Of a DNA stretch of 64,000 nt, positions 1 through 10,500 are shown piece by piece. The position numbers and the translations under genes were made by a program. The stretch's first letter is position 1; every line of letters starts with the position of its first letter. The notes under the pieces are model-generated. The model was not told the DNA's origin. It saw nothing but the letters and a program-made list of their open reading frames with translations, and ran no database searches. Origin of the DNA: Thiosocius teredinicola (GTDB lineage Bacteria > Pseudomonadota > Gammaproteobacteria > Chromatiales > Chromatiaceae); assembly GCF_002009425.1 (NCBI RefSeq), contig NZ_CP019936.1, positions 1,909,297 to 1,973,296 of the forward strand. The letters run 5' to 3'.

Positions 1-194
1 ACGATCAGCAGCTTGGCCCACCAATCCGGGTGATGCAGTCCGACACCGATCAGCAAAGAAAGCGAACCGAGCGTGACCGCCTTGGTGCCGGCCTGGATGC
101 GGTTGTACACATCGGGCATACGCAGCAAGCCGAGTGCGCCGAGAAAGCAGAACACAGCGCCGATGATCAGAAACACGTCACCGATGATGCTCAT
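1..194 (-). CDS. mrpG: MrpG/MnhG-type subunit G of a multisubunit Na+(K+)/H+ antiporter (partial)
   Basis: Only the first 64-65 codons are visible; the 3' end lies beyond the left edge. The start ATG (194-192) overlaps the stop of mrpF in an ATGA arrangement, so the genes are translationally coupled. The peptide begins MSIIGDVFLIIGAVFCFLG and then has the family signature LLRMPDVYNRIQAGTKA, followed by a second hydrophobic stretch. Subunit G is a small inner-membrane protein of the Mrp complex, which uses the proton gradient to expel monovalent cations. The order E-F-G suggests that more mrp genes follow to the left. Confidence 0.9.
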   Translation of the reverse strand, partial: MSIIGDVFLIIGAVFCFLGALGLLRMPDVYNRIQAGTKAVTLGSLSLLIGVGLHHPDWWAKLLI

Positions 195-457
195 GACTGT
201 TTGGCCTCGATCACGCGGGCCAGCGCGACGACCCCGACAAAGGCGAGCACGCCGTACAGCAGGGCGACGTCGAGGTAGAACGGCGAATCGAACAGCATCG
301 CGCAAACGACGATTGCCGCCGTGGCGATTACCGCCAGAGTATCTGTCGCGACGATGCGGTCCGGGGTATAGGGTCCGATCCACATTCGCACCAGGGCGAG
401 CACTGCGGCAGCACTGAGCAGCGCCACCACGACAACATTAACCAGGTTAAGTGTCAT
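191..457 (-). CDS. mrpF: MrpF/MnhF-type subunit F of cation/proton antiporter
   Basis: An 88-residue hydrophobic protein, the usual size of MrpF. It shows three likely membrane spans (about residues 5-24, 35-55 and 62-82). Between spans 1 and 2 is the conserved stretch GPYTPDRIVATDTLAV, with the Arg-x-x-Ala-x-Asp pattern of subunit F. ATGA overlaps with mrpE upstream and mrpG downstream indicate one coupled operon. It acts in the inner membrane as part of the Mrp complex. Confidence 0.92.
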   Translation of the reverse strand: MTLNLVNVVVVALLSAAAVLALVRMWIGPYTPDRIVATDTLAVIATAAIVVCAMLFDSPFYLDVALLYGVLAFVGVVALARVIEAKQS

Positions 458-957
458 TCCAGAAAGCCTCTCAGGTGGCGCTCGAAGTCACCGGCGATCG
501 TCTGTGTCGCCGACTGCAGATCGGTGCCGGGCGGGCAGTCGATCCAGTGGATCGTCAATGTGTCGTCTTCGACGTCGACCGTCAGCGTGCCGGGGGTCAG
601 GGTGATGCTGTTGGCCAGCACCAACCGCCCCAAATCCGAGCGTAACGAGGTCTTGATGTGCACTATTGCAGGGCGGATCGGTAGCGATGGCGACAACACA
701 CGACGCGCCATGTCGATGTTTGCCCGAACCAACGACCAGGCCAATGCGAGTACATAGCGCGCGAAGGCGAGCGGCGCCATCGGGGTGAGGCGGATGCCGG
801 CAAACACTGGCGCCCGGTTGGCTGCGAGCACGGCAACGGCGGCCGCGACCAGCACGCCTGCAATCAGTTCCTGTCGGGCCAATGTTCCGACCAGCAGCAG
901 CCAGAACCCAAAAACCACGAAGAACGTCAGTAAGGAATGTCGAAGCTGTCGATACAT
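454..957 (-). CDS. mrpE: MrpE/MnhE-type subunit E of cation/proton antiporter
   Basis: I chose the ATG at 957, giving 167 residues beginning MYRQLRHSLLTFFVVFGFW, because the family starts just before its first membrane span. An in-frame ATG at 999 and a longer open frame to 1020 exist, and no strong ribosome site separates them. Two N-terminal spans are followed by a soluble part with LANSITLTPGTLTVDVEDD and IHWIDC, a hallmark of MrpE. The stop overlaps the mrpF start by 4 bases. It appears to be the first gene of this mrp transcript, as in mrp operons that begin E-F-G rather than A-B-C-D. Confidence 0.92.
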   Translation of the reverse strand: MYRQLRHSLLTFFVVFGFWLLLVGTLARQELIAGVLVAAAVAVLAANRAPVFAGIRLTPMAPLAFARYVLALAWSLVRANIDMARRVLSPSLPIRPAIVHIKTSLRSDLGRLVLANSITLTPGTLTVDVEDDTLTIHWIDCPPGTDLQSATQTIAGDFERHLRGFLE

Positions 958-1504
958 CTTGTTAGCTTGTTGTGATCCGGTCGGTGAGCGGGCGGTCATG
1001 CTGCTGACATCTTTGCACAACAGTGTCCGCCTTGGGTTTCAAACTGATGAACGCTTGATCCTGATCGATAGAGTTTGCTGCGCGGGCTCCGTGGGGATCC
1101 ATAGGCACAAACGATAACGCAAGCTTCATGCCGTGTTGTTGCGCTGCGACATAAAAACTACGGATTGTGCCGGCAATGGTTTCGGCCGCCGCCAATGAAG
1201 GGGCGGGATTCGTGCGCCGTATCCACAGGTAAGAATCCGGCGATCGCCGAAATTCGAAAGCATGGCGTTCGTGCATGTTGTGATTGACGCCAAGACGCGT
1301 GTCGGCACCTCAGTTCAATGCGTCTCAATGCGTCGACCAATGGCGTTGAAAATGGACTGGCGATTACCAACGTCAAAAAGCATGACGTGTTTTGTTCGAC
1401 GGGTTGGTGGTTCGCGTGACGGTCGGAAATCGATCGGTCGGGTGGCGAGTCCTTGCCTGTTGATTGCTATCATGGCCAGCTGACTTGTAAGCAATCGATC
1501 GAAC
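958..1504. other. 547-bp stretch upstream of mrpE and bioA with no confident gene
   Basis: This divergent intergenic region should hold the promoters of mrpE (leftward) and bioA (rightward). I could not place a convincing sigma-70 pair for either. A minus-strand open frame of 104 codons (962-1276, starting MHERHAFEFRR) covers much of it. It resembles no family I know, and its start codon lacks a good ribosome site. It could be a small lineage-specific gene or chance. Confidence 0.4.
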
Positions 1505-2836
1505 ATGAAAGCGACACCGCACGCCGACACCTTGCAGCAGCGCGACAGCGAATTCATCTGGCATCCCTACAGCGCGGTCGGTGCCGGCGCCACTGCCGTG
1601 CCCGTGGTTTCCGCCAGCGGCGTGAAACTGCGCCTCGCCGACGGGCGCGAGCTGATCGATGGCATGGCGTCGTGGTGGTGCGTGATCCATGGCTACAACC
1701 ACCCGCGCCTGAACGCGGCGATATCGCAACAGCTCGATGCCATGGCGCATGTGATGTTCGGCGGCATCACCCATCCGCCGGCGGTCGCACTTGCCGAGCG
1801 GTTGGTCGACATCACCCCCGCCGGGCTTGACCTGGTGTTCTTCGCCGATTCCGGTTCGGTAGCGGTCGAGGTGGCCTTGAAGATGGCGATCCAATACTGG
1901 CGCAGCCGGGACCTGTCGGCGAAATCGCGTTTCATTGCGCTGCGCAACGGCTATCACGGCGACACGCTGCACGCGATGTCGGTGTGCGATCCGGTAACCG
2001 GCATGCATACCCTGTTCAACGACGTGCTGCCGCAACAATTGTTCGTGCCGCCGCCGGGCGGTCCGATCGATGCCCCGGCGGATCCGGTCGACATCGAGGC
2101 GATGCGCACAATGCTGCACAAACATGCGCACGAGGTTGCGGCGGTGATCCTCGAACCGATCGTGCAGGGCGCAGGCGGGATGCGTTTTTACTCGGCGGAT
2201 TATCTGCGCCACGTACGTGCGCTGTGCGATGAGTTCGAGGTGTTGCTGATCGCCGACGAGATCGCGACCGGCTTTGGTCGAACCGGCAAGCTGTTCGCCT
2301 GCGAGCATGCCGATATCACGCCGGACATCCTGTGCCTGGGCAAGTCACTGACCGGCGGCTACATGACATTGGCGGCAACGCTAACCCGCCGCACGATCGG
2401 TGAGGCGATATCTGCGGGTGAGCCGGGCGTGTTCATGCACGGTCCGACCTTCATGGCCAATCCGTTGGCGTGTGCGGTGTCGCTGGCGAGCATCGATCTG
2501 TTGCTCGAATCGCCCTGGCAGTCGCGCATCGCTGCGATCCAGAGCGGGTTGGCCGAGGGGCTTGCGCCGTGTGCATCGATGCCGCATGTGGCGGATGTGC
2601 GCGTACTGGGCGCAATCGGCGTGGTCGAGCTGGCTGCGCCTGTTGACATGCCGACCGTTCAGCCGCTCTTCGTCGAGGCTGGCGTGTGGGTGCGTCCGTT
2701 CGGCAAGCTGGTCTACCTGATGCCGCCGTTCGTCATGTCGGCAAATGACCTGGCGACGCTGACCGCAGCGGTGGTCAAGGTTGTCGGTCGCCTGCAGATC
2801 GAGGGCGATCGCTGCACGACCGCAGCGACCGCTTGA
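1505..2836 (+). CDS. bioA: adenosylmethionine-8-amino-7-oxononanoate aminotransferase (biotin synthesis)
   Basis: A 443-residue class III PLP aminotransferase. BioA transfers the amino group of S-adenosylmethionine to 7-keto-8-aminopelargonate, giving diaminopelargonate in the cytoplasm. Visible signatures are the N-terminal IWHPYS, the substrate loop MASWWCVIHGYNHP (residues 54-67), FADSGSVAVEVALKMA (113-128), the cofactor-binding DEIATGFGRTG (251-261), and the Schiff-base lysine in CLGKSLTGG (Lys280). The Trp-Trp pair in the active-site loop is typical of BioA rather than of ornithine or GABA aminotransferases. It stands apart from other bio genes. It converges on the giant gene at 2842-7539, with only 5 bases between the two stop codons, leaving no room for a terminator. 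Confidence 0.96.
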   Translation: MKATPHADTLQQRDSEFIWHPYSAVGAGATAVPVVSASGVKLRLADGRELIDGMASWWCVIHGYNHPRLNAAISQQLDAMAHVMFGGITHPPAVALAERLVDITPAGLDLVFFADSGSVAVEVALKMAIQYWRSRDLSAKSRFIALRNGYHGDTLHAMSVCDPVTGMHTLFNDVLPQQLFVPPPGGPIDAPADPVDIEAMRTMLHKHAHEVAAVILEPIVQGAGGMRFYSADYLRHVRALCDEFEVLLIADEIATGFGRTGKLFACEHADITPDILCLGKSLTGGYMTLAATLTRRTIGEAISAGEPGVFMHGPTFMANPLACAVSLASIDLLLESPWQSRIAAIQSGLAEGLAPCASMPHVADVRVLGAIGVVELAAPVDMPTVQPLFVEAGVWVRPFGKLVYLMPPFVMSANDLATLTAAVVKVVGRLQIEGDRCTTAATA

Positions 2837-2841
2837 CCTAC

Positions 2842-5800
2842 CTAGCTGTCGAGATCGAAGACCGTCGAATACACCAGGCGTTCTTCGATCACCCGCCGTT
2901 GGAAAACCGTACCGTCACGCCGATGCGGCACCGTATGGTCGGTGTAGTAGCGTTCGAACTCGCGCAGCATCAATCGGCGCGGCAGGTCGCCGGTATCGGG
3001 TAATGCTGCGCTCGTCTTCCAGATCTGCGGATCGATGAACTGCAGAAAATCCGGCATCTTTTCGGCGAGCTCGAACTGATCGCGCGCACCGGGGGCGAGT
3101 TCGATCGCGGCGTCGAGCATCAATGATGCGCCGCTACGCAGATCGACCTTGCGAGCTTGGTCTGCTGCTTGCACGGTTGTCTCGACGCCGAACTTGCCGG
3201 TGTCGAGTATCGGCAGTCCATCGAACACACTGCTGCCCGGTTCGGCGGTCTGCGATGTTGCCAGGGTGGAGTGATCGGTCCATGCGAGATCGCTGTCGAT
3301 GTTCTTGTCACGCGTCTGCAGTACGAGTTCGACGCGGTTGCGGCCGGTCTCGAACGGGCCATTGGCGAACGACACGAATAGGTAATCTGAATCGACGGTG
3401 TATTTCATCGGCCCGGCATGCGGTACTGTGCCGAACAGGGTCAGGTCGACGCTATCTCCAGTGCGGCCATACACAGCGCGGCGCCGCGGCAACACCTGAA
3501 CGAACTCGCTGAGCACGACCTTGGAGATTCTCGCGTTGGGCAGCGCGTTGGGTTGGTAGCGCACCAGCGCCAGCCGGATGAACGGCATATAGCTGCGGCC
3601 CGGCTCGAGTTCGATATCGCAGTACCAGAGCTTGCGTTGTTCGTCCCAATGCACGCGATGACCGACGACGTGCGCCGGTGGTTCGTTGGGTTTTTCCTGC
3701 AGCGCGACCGGCTCGTCATGAACGCGAGCGGGGAAGTCGCTGACCTTGATGCTCGCCTTGGGCGAGCCGGTCTCCCACAGCGGATCGAGTCCCCATTGTG
3801 TGACGAAAGGTTGCATCGCATCCGGCATGTTCTTGAATGGTTTGTCGTCGCCGAACAGCATCACGCCCAACAGTTCGCCGTCGCCTGAACTGAACCACGG
3901 GCGGTCTATCCACACCCGCAATCCGTTGCCGTAGCGGATAACCTGTTGCTGTTTGCCGCCGGCAATCTCTTGCTGTTGCCAGCGGAAGGTCGGTACCACG
4001 TACAACACGCGCGGGTCGTCCGGCGGTTCGCTGGCCAGCACACGGGTGTTCTGTTCCGAACCGTTCGGATCGACCAGGATCGTTGCGCCGGCATCTGTCG
4101 GGTCGGCGACCAACACATGGTCGCCCAACGCGATAGGGCCAAGTCGCGTTATCTGCTCGGTGTCGGCATACAGCGACGGCGGCAGGTACTCGCGAAAGCG
4201 CGTCGTGGCACGCACCCGGTAGCGAATCAGGCGGAACTTGCTGTCGCCCAGTTCGTGACGGTCGGCGCGCGCGCGATCACGGTTCGGGTCGACCTGGGCA
4301 TTCTTGACCGCACTCGCAAGATCGAACTTGTTGATGTGATTCTCATGCAGCGGGATCTCGCCCAATTGGCCGTGGCCGCTGATACGTTCCGGGCCATCCT
4401 TTTCGAGATCGTCGATCCACTCTTCCCAGTCGGCCTCGATCTCGAACTTGCCAGTACTCGGACCGTGCAACACGACCGTCCGGCAAACGAGGTTGGCATA
4501 GCTTGCACCGCTCGGCCGGTGGATGCTCATCTTGATCAGCTCCGGCAGGCAGACCGGCTGCTGCGTGGCGTGCACCATCGTCAGCTTGCGGTAGGGCGAC
4601 AGCATCCAGTGGGTACCGAGTTGTGCCATCACCATGATGTCGTGCTTGGCGCCGCTCTTGATCCAGTGTGGCAGGCCGAAGCTGGGCAGATGCTTGGTAT
4701 GGACGAAGCTCGCATACGCAAGCCGTACGATCTCGCCCTTGGCGATGAACAGCGTCAGTTCGCGCGTTTCGGCATCCCACTTCGGCATGCCCGCATCCTT
4801 GTGGTTCACGCTGCACGGCAATTCATCGTACTCGGTATCGCGTTCTTGCAAAACGATGCGGCAGCCGAGGTTGTTTGGCCACGGCTGGTCGTAGCCGACG
4901 ACGAGCACCAAACGCTTGTCCGGGTCTTCGAGCACCATGCAACCCGGCCCGAGCACGGTCGGCCCGCTGACGCCGGGAATCTGGTGGCCGGGACGGGCGT
5001 AGATCGCGACGCCACCGGCGGCATCGTCCGGCAGGTAGGGCGTTTCGAGCTGGGCTTCACGGTGAACGATGTATTGTCCGCCGGCCATGCGATCGCCGAC
5101 CGGGTTCTCCGGCGTCGGCAGAGCAGGCGGTACGCTGGTCGTTGTCGCGACCGTGCTCAATGCCTGCGGAGTTACGAGTTCGATCTGTGCGCCGGGTATC
5201 GGGTCGTACAGCGTGCCGGCCTCGCGTGCGGCAATTGCATAACCCTGTTTGATGCTTGTCGGGTCGGCAAAGAAGGAGTCGAACAGGCCGTGGTGCTCGC
5301 ACTGTTGCTGCGATGCCTTCGGCGGTACGACATGGCGCTCATTTTGTTCGAGGTACTCGAAGTCAGCCGACGCCGGTAGCTGGACGGCATCTTTGAACGG
5401 TTGCGACTTGAGGTATTCGCCGCTGCTCAGATCGAAGTTGCTGCGGATGACCATGCGTTCGAGCGATTCACCCTCGCTGACGCGATGGCGGTGCACCAGC
5501 GCCGGTGGGTCGACCGGCTCGAAGCGCCAGTAGCCGACCGCTGCGGTCGCGTGTTCGAGCTCGCCGAGCGAGGGATCGTCGACAGCGAGACTGTTACCCG
5601 CCAAGTCGACAATACGTGCACGCAGGCGGTAACGCTGTCCGAAACGCAAGCGTGGCAGCGTGCCTTTCAAGGCCTTGAACTCGGCGACGATGCCGTTGCC
5701 GTTGCTGGCCTCGTCGGTGACGGTGGTCGGCACCTCGCCCTGCACCTGGCTGTCGTCTGCCTGCTGCGCGCGCAGGGTCAGACCCGGGCGCGGCGTACAC

Positions 5801-7539
5801 AGGCTCCAGCCGGTCCAACGAAACATCGATTCGTGCAGATAGTGATCGTCGGGGTTCGCACTGTCATCAGGGCTCTTGGAAGTGGATGCGCCCTTCACAT
5901 AGCCTTCGTCGGGCGGCAGTGGCAGCTCTTGATCGTTGGCGACGACGCGGTAGCGACCTTCGCGGGCGCAAAGGCTCATCCAGTGTCCGGGTGACATCTC
6001 GTCTTTGACCGGCGCGACATCGACGCGGTAACCGCGCAACAGATCTTCGGCAAACAGCACGACTGTGTCGGCATTGTTGTTCTCGATGGCGGCGTTCTTC
6101 AGGGTTGCCGATGCGGCCGTCTCGGCAACCTGCTCGGCACGTCCGTGACGCGATACGCCAATGCCCCCTGACCGCAGCGCGGCGACCGGTTGACGATCAC
6201 CGGTGGTGTAGGTGACCTCGCCGTCGCTCTGCAGCGAGTTCAGGCTGCGGGTCAGCAGGTTCTGGCTGGTGACGGTGAAGCCGACCGTCTTTAATGCGGC
6301 GCCATCGGGATCGACCTGGTAGACATCGAACGGTGAATCGGGCTCGTCTTTGTCGGCCACGCCCCAGCCGTCGTCGGCGCCCTCGAGGCGCAGCAGGCCG
6401 CGCCTGTGGTCGTGACTGCGCTCACGGGTAACGAAGCGTTCTTGGTCGGCATACCAGGCGGTGATCGGCCGACCATCCGTGGTGCCGGGTGCGCCGCTGC
6501 CATCGATCAGCAACTGCATCTGACCGACTGCCTGACCGCCACCACTGCTGACCAGTTGGCGGAACACGCGGTTGTCGGTGATCGCACAGTCGATCACCAG
6601 CCCAAGGCGGCGCATCAGCTCCGGATAGTCGGCATACGAGGCGATGATCCGATGGAAGTCGAATTCCGGTACCTCGGGCGGCTCGGGAATGTCGTCGAAC
6701 GACGGGCGGCGCGTCCGACGTTGTTTATCGGTAGGCGTGGTGCGCCGATAGAAACGATCGGCCTGATAGAAGGCGTATTCGTCGGCGCTGTTGAACTGGT
6801 TCATCACGTTCGCGCCGGGGCCGGGAAGAGCTGGGTTGCGCCAGTCCGCAGGTAATACCCGTAGCGGAAAACCCGATTCGGGCAATGGCAGCCCATTGCT
6901 GTCCAACTTGTTACCGGTGCTCGTGCCTTGATAGGGGCTCTTGCCCGAGAACACCGTGTTGTCGAGATAGGCGTCGGTCGATTCGGGGTTGCCGCGATCG
7001 AGGAAGCGCGAGAATCCCGGCAGCACGAAGGTGCGCGACTCATTGCCGAAGTCGCGCGTTATCGTACGCGTGCCCAGGTCGTCGAGCATGCCCTTCAATG
7101 AAGAATCGGCGTTGTCCCACGGCAACAGGGTCGGGTGGTCTTTGCGCGCATCCACCGCGAGTTGGCCATAGTGGCGGCGCATAAAGCCCAGCACGTTGCG
7201 TACGGCGAACGAGCGCAGGTTGACCTTGCTCATGTCTTGGTAGACGAAACCGGCGACCGGCGTGGTCGGCGTCAGCAGGGTTTGCCATAGCTGCGAGTTG
7301 GGTTGACTGAGCAGGCGCAGGCCGACGTCTTGATTGTTGATGCGCAGGCTCAGTCGGCGTCGACCGAGTGCCGCGGGCCAGTCGAGGAAGTCGGGAAAAG
7401 CCTCGAGCTTTTGCTGATCGGCCGCCTCCGGGGTCAGGCGCGGCGATACCACGATCGATATACGATGCGTGTCGCGGCCTTGTTCGTCAGTGATGCGACC
7501 GTAGGGCAGTACCGTCCAGAGAATATGTTGTTTGGCCAT
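2842..7539 (-). CDS. giant protein of unknown function, 1565 aa (second gene of a two-giant operon)
   Basis: I do not recognise this family. The frame is uninterrupted for 1566 codons, with the same G+C-rich codon use as its neighbours. It has no signal peptide, no clear membrane span and no nucleotide-binding or protease motif that I could see. The N-terminus (MAKQHILWTVLPYGRI, then ISIVVSPRLTP and FPDFLDWPAALG) looks like a soluble beta-rich domain. Around residues 632-650 is RYRLRARIVDLAGNSLAVDD, a phrase typical of Ig/FnIII-like beta-sandwich repeats. The rest is rich in Pro, Gly, Asp, Val and aromatic residues, consistent with strings of beta domains. The start has GGAG 11 bases upstream and follows the stop of the other giant gene by 27 bases, so both are probably cotranscribed. 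A structural or surface role is possible but is inference only. Confidence 0.85.
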   Translation of the reverse strand: MAKQHILWTVLPYGRITDEQGRDTHRISIVVSPRLTPEAADQQKLEAFPDFLDWPAALGRRRLSLRINNQDVGLRLLSQPNSQLWQTLLTPTTPVAGFVYQDMSKVNLRSFAVRNVLGFMRRHYGQLAVDARKDHPTLLPWDNADSSLKGMLDDLGTRTITRDFGNESRTFVLPGFSRFLDRGNPESTDAYLDNTVFSGKSPYQGTSTGNKLDSNGLPLPESGFPLRVLPADWRNPALPGPGANVMNQFNSADEYAFYQADRFYRRTTPTDKQRRTRRPSFDDIPEPPEVPEFDFHRIIASYADYPELMRRLGLVIDCAITDNRVFRQLVSSGGGQAVGQMQLLIDGSGAPGTTDGRPITAWYADQERFVTRERSHDHRRGLLRLEGADDGWGVADKDEPDSPFDVYQVDPDGAALKTVGFTVTSQNLLTRSLNSLQSDGEVTYTTGDRQPVAALRSGGIGVSRHGRAEQVAETAASATLKNAAIENNNADTVVLFAEDLLRGYRVDVAPVKDEMSPGHWMSLCAREGRYRVVANDQELPLPPDEGYVKGASTSKSPDDSANPDDHYLHESMFRWTGWSLCTPRPGLTLRAQQADDSQVQGEVPTTVTDEASNGNGIVAEFKALKGTLPRLRFGQRYRLRARIVDLAGNSLAVDDPSLGELEHATAAVGYWRFEPVDPPALVHRHRVSEGESLERMVIRSNFDLSSGEYLKSQPFKDAVQLPASADFEYLEQNERHVVPPKASQQQCEHHGLFDSFFADPTSIKQGYAIAAREAGTLYDPIPGAQIELVTPQALSTVATTTSVPPALPTPENPVGDRMAGGQYIVHREAQLETPYLPDDAAGGVAIYARPGHQIPGVSGPTVLGPGCMVLEDPDKRLVLVVGYDQPWPNNLGCRIVLQERDTEYDELPCSVNHKDAGMPKWDAETRELTLFIAKGEIVRLAYASFVHTKHLPSFGLPHWIKSGAKHDIMVMAQLGTHWMLSPYRKLTMVHATQQPVCLPELIKMSIHRPSGASYANLVCRTVVLHGPSTGKFEIEADWEEWIDDLEKDGPERISGHGQLGEIPLHENHINKFDLASAVKNAQVDPNRDRARADRHELGDSKFRLIRYRVRATTRFREYLPPSLYADTEQITRLGPIALGDHVLVADPTDAGATILVDPNGSEQNTRVLASEPPDDPRVLYVVPTFRWQQQEIAGGKQQQVIRYGNGLRVWIDRPWFSSGDGELLGVMLFGDDKPFKNMPDAMQPFVTQWGLDPLWETGSPKASIKVSDFPARVHDEPVALQEKPNEPPAHVVGHRVHWDEQRKLWYCDIELEPGRSYMPFIRLALVRYQPNALPNARISKVVLSEFVQVLPRRRAVYGRTGDSVDLTLFGTVPHAGPMKYTVDSDYLFVSFANGPFETGRNRVELVLQTRDKNIDSDLAWTDHSTLATSQTAEPGSSVFDGLPILDTGKFGVETTVQAADQARKVDLRSGASLMLDAAIELAPGARDQFELAEKMPDFLQFIDPQIWKTSAALPDTGDLPRRLMLREFERYYTDHTVPHRRDGTVFQRRVIEERLVYSTVFDLDS

Positions 7540-7566
7540 GACCTATGGATCTCCGGCTGATGCCTC

Positions 7567-10500
7567 TCAGGCGAACGCCTCGCAGTACTCGCGCCAGGCG
7601 TAATCTGTTTGGTCGTTGATCAGGGCGAGTTCGTCCGGCAACGGTAGCGATGGGTCGAAGCCAAGCATCTGGCGCAATGTCGGGTCGCCGTTCGAGCCGG
7701 CAAACTTGCGCTCGCAGGTGATCGTCACGCTGCCTGAGAACACCAGTACCTGTACCTCGATGGTCAGCTCGGCCTTGCCGACGCACTTGCCGCTTTCGAA
7801 TTCGTAGCGCAGCTCCAGATACAGTTCGAGCGAGGCGCTGATCAAGCCGAGTACATCGACGTGTCCGCCGAGGCGGAAGTAACCGGTCAACGACGACTCG
7901 TCCATCTCCATGCGGTAGTAAAGGCCGGCCATCACATGCACGCCGCCGGAGGCAACACCGAAATCGACCGAGATGCTGGCGCCGAATTCGAACGAGGCCT
8001 CGAGGATCTGCACACCGTGCGGGTCGATGGTCACACCGAAGAATCCGCCGCCGCCGAACATGTACACCGTAAGCAGGAACGGTTGTTCGCGCGTGCAGAA
8101 GTTGAAGCGCACGCTCAGTGGCTGACCGATGAAGGGTACGCAGAAGCCGGCACCGAGACTCAGGTTGTTGATGTTGAGTACACCAACGGAGATGCCGGGC
8201 AGAGAGATATCGAAGCCGGCATCGATGCCTTGCGGTGTGATGTCAAGGTAGGGTGGGTCGGAGAAGCCGTCGAGCGGGATCAGGTCGCGCAGGGTCTCGA
8301 CGAAACTCAAGGGGCCGACGAACTTGATGTCCGACAGCAGCACATCGACATCCATCTTCGACGAACTGTCGACCGCAAACTCGATCTTCTCGAAGTTGAG
8401 TTCGAGGAAGCTGGCGGGCGCAATCAACACCAAGTCGAAATGTTTCAGACTGCACACCACGCCGATCTTGGGGGTGCCGCCGCCGTTCTTCTTGACCTTG
8501 GCCTCGACCGCGACGATGAATCCGCGTTCGTCGTTGGCGCGGAAGATGGGATCGTCGCTGTTGGGGTTGGCACCGGGCAGCCACCAGCTGCTGATGCGCG
8601 GGTTCCAGTCGAAGCGGATCGTCAGCTCATCGCCGGTCAGCAGCTCGACCAACTGCAGCAAGTCGGCGCCGTCGGTCAGTTGTTCGATGATGCTCAGCGC
8701 GTCGAGCACAATCTTGCGCGGTGCGCCCGACAACAGATTGAAGTCGCTGATCGCGGGTTTGAATCCACCGAAGGCGTTGCCGACCGCCTCGATGCGGGTC
8801 TTCAGTTCGGCGGCGTTCGAGAACAGATCGCCGAGCTGGCCAGGGTCGCCGACGATGTCGTCCAACGCCGTGTACAGCGCCAACCCCTGGTTGACCAGGT
8901 TGGCGAGCTTGTTGAGATCGGCGAGAAAGGCGTCGAGCTTGTTGGCGAACGACAGCGCCTGTTGACGAAGGCCGGCAGCCAGAGAGATACCGTTGATCGG
9001 CGTATTGACGGCATTGACCAAGTCCGTGATGCGATTGCGCGCCGTGGCGATGTGTCCGGCGACGTCACCCAGCGGCGCGGCGAGCGTAGCGTCGTTGATC
9101 GACTTGCCTTGCAACGACTGCAGGTCACCGGCCACGTCATCGACGGCTGCGGTGAGCTGCGTTGCGGCGTTTTGCAGCGGCGCAACCTGAGCCGCTGCGT
9201 AGCCTGTAGCCTGCGCCAGGATATCGTTCAGTGTGCCGTTGAATACTGAAATCGCGGCGGACGCGATGTCGGCGGGCTGCGAAGCGAGGTTGGCGACCAA
9301 GGCGTATGTACGGCCAAGCCCGGTGATGAACGATTCCAGTTGGGTGCTGGCCTCGCTGATGAACTTCGGTACCTGATCGGTGTTGTCGGCGAGATTGGCC
9401 ACCGCCTTGATGATCTCGGCCAGCGGTATGCAGCCGAACAGCAGCGGTAACGGCAAGTCGTCCGGTGAGGTCGGGAAGCCGGCGCCATCCGGCACCGAGC
9501 CGGATATGAAACTGCCGACGTCGCCCATCATCGGGCCGGTCAATCGTGACAAGGCCTTGGGTTTGAGATTGGGCTGTACATAGCCGCCCGAGCGGTCGCC
9601 TTGGCTGGAAAAATCGAGCAACGCCATGCCGGGCTTGTTGGCGACGTCGGCGAATATCTGCCCCGCATTTGCGCCGAACCCGTGTCTCACATAGTGCGCA
9701 TTCCAGGTCAGCTCGTTGTTCGCATCGGTGCCCCCGAGGTGGGCGAGTGCGCCGACCCGCGCGGTGACGAGTTTGACTCCTGGAAAGCACACCGGACGCG
9801 TGAAGCCCTCGCTGGCGTTGTGCAGTGTTGCGTTGCCGACTTCGGCTTCGATATCGAACTGCACCTCTTCTGTTTCGACCGTGGTGTCGCCCGCCTTGTT
9901 GCTCGCGGCGAGCGCAACCCGCTGGCCCTTGAACGGTACCGTGTTGAAACTGGTCTTGTTTCGATACTCGGCCTGCGCCTGCGACATGTTGAAATCGGCC
10001 GACGGAAAATCGCCGGGCGCGGCCAGTGTGTTCTCGATGAAGATCATCGGCATATCGAATGCGACGGTGCGACCGTCGAGATCGGTCGCCGTACATTGGA
10101 AGCGAAATGCCTGGTCGGCCACATGTGGCCAGAACAACAGTTGGCCCTGGCCGTTGATATCGGATGGGTTGGTCGTCGGATCATCCAGGTTGGGAGTTAC
10201 CTGGGTAAGGATGCGCACCTTGGAAAACGGCAGCTGGTACAGATAACGCTTGGTGTCGGCGATGTCGCGCAGGCTTTCGTGCAGCGAACCGCCATAGGTG
10301 CGCTCTCGCTCCCGCACCACGATGAACAGCCGTTGACGCAGGAACGCGGCGTTGTCAGCGCGGTATTCGATGCCGGGTTTGAACTGACCGGGGTTGTCGT
10401 CGTCCGGGATCAAGGCCCCGTTGTGAAACTTGCGCTCGCTCACCTTGACCAGCGATACGCGGTGGCCGAACGGCAGCAGGAAACCTTTGTAGACGATCCG

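Noticed and set aside
3946-5379. Plus-strand open frame of 477 codons opposite the 1565-aa giant gene
   Set aside because: The long minus-strand frame is intact across the region with its own ribosome site; the plus frame shows shadow composition. Similar shadows at 7861-9249, 9601-10671 and 1373-2308 were rejected for the same reason.
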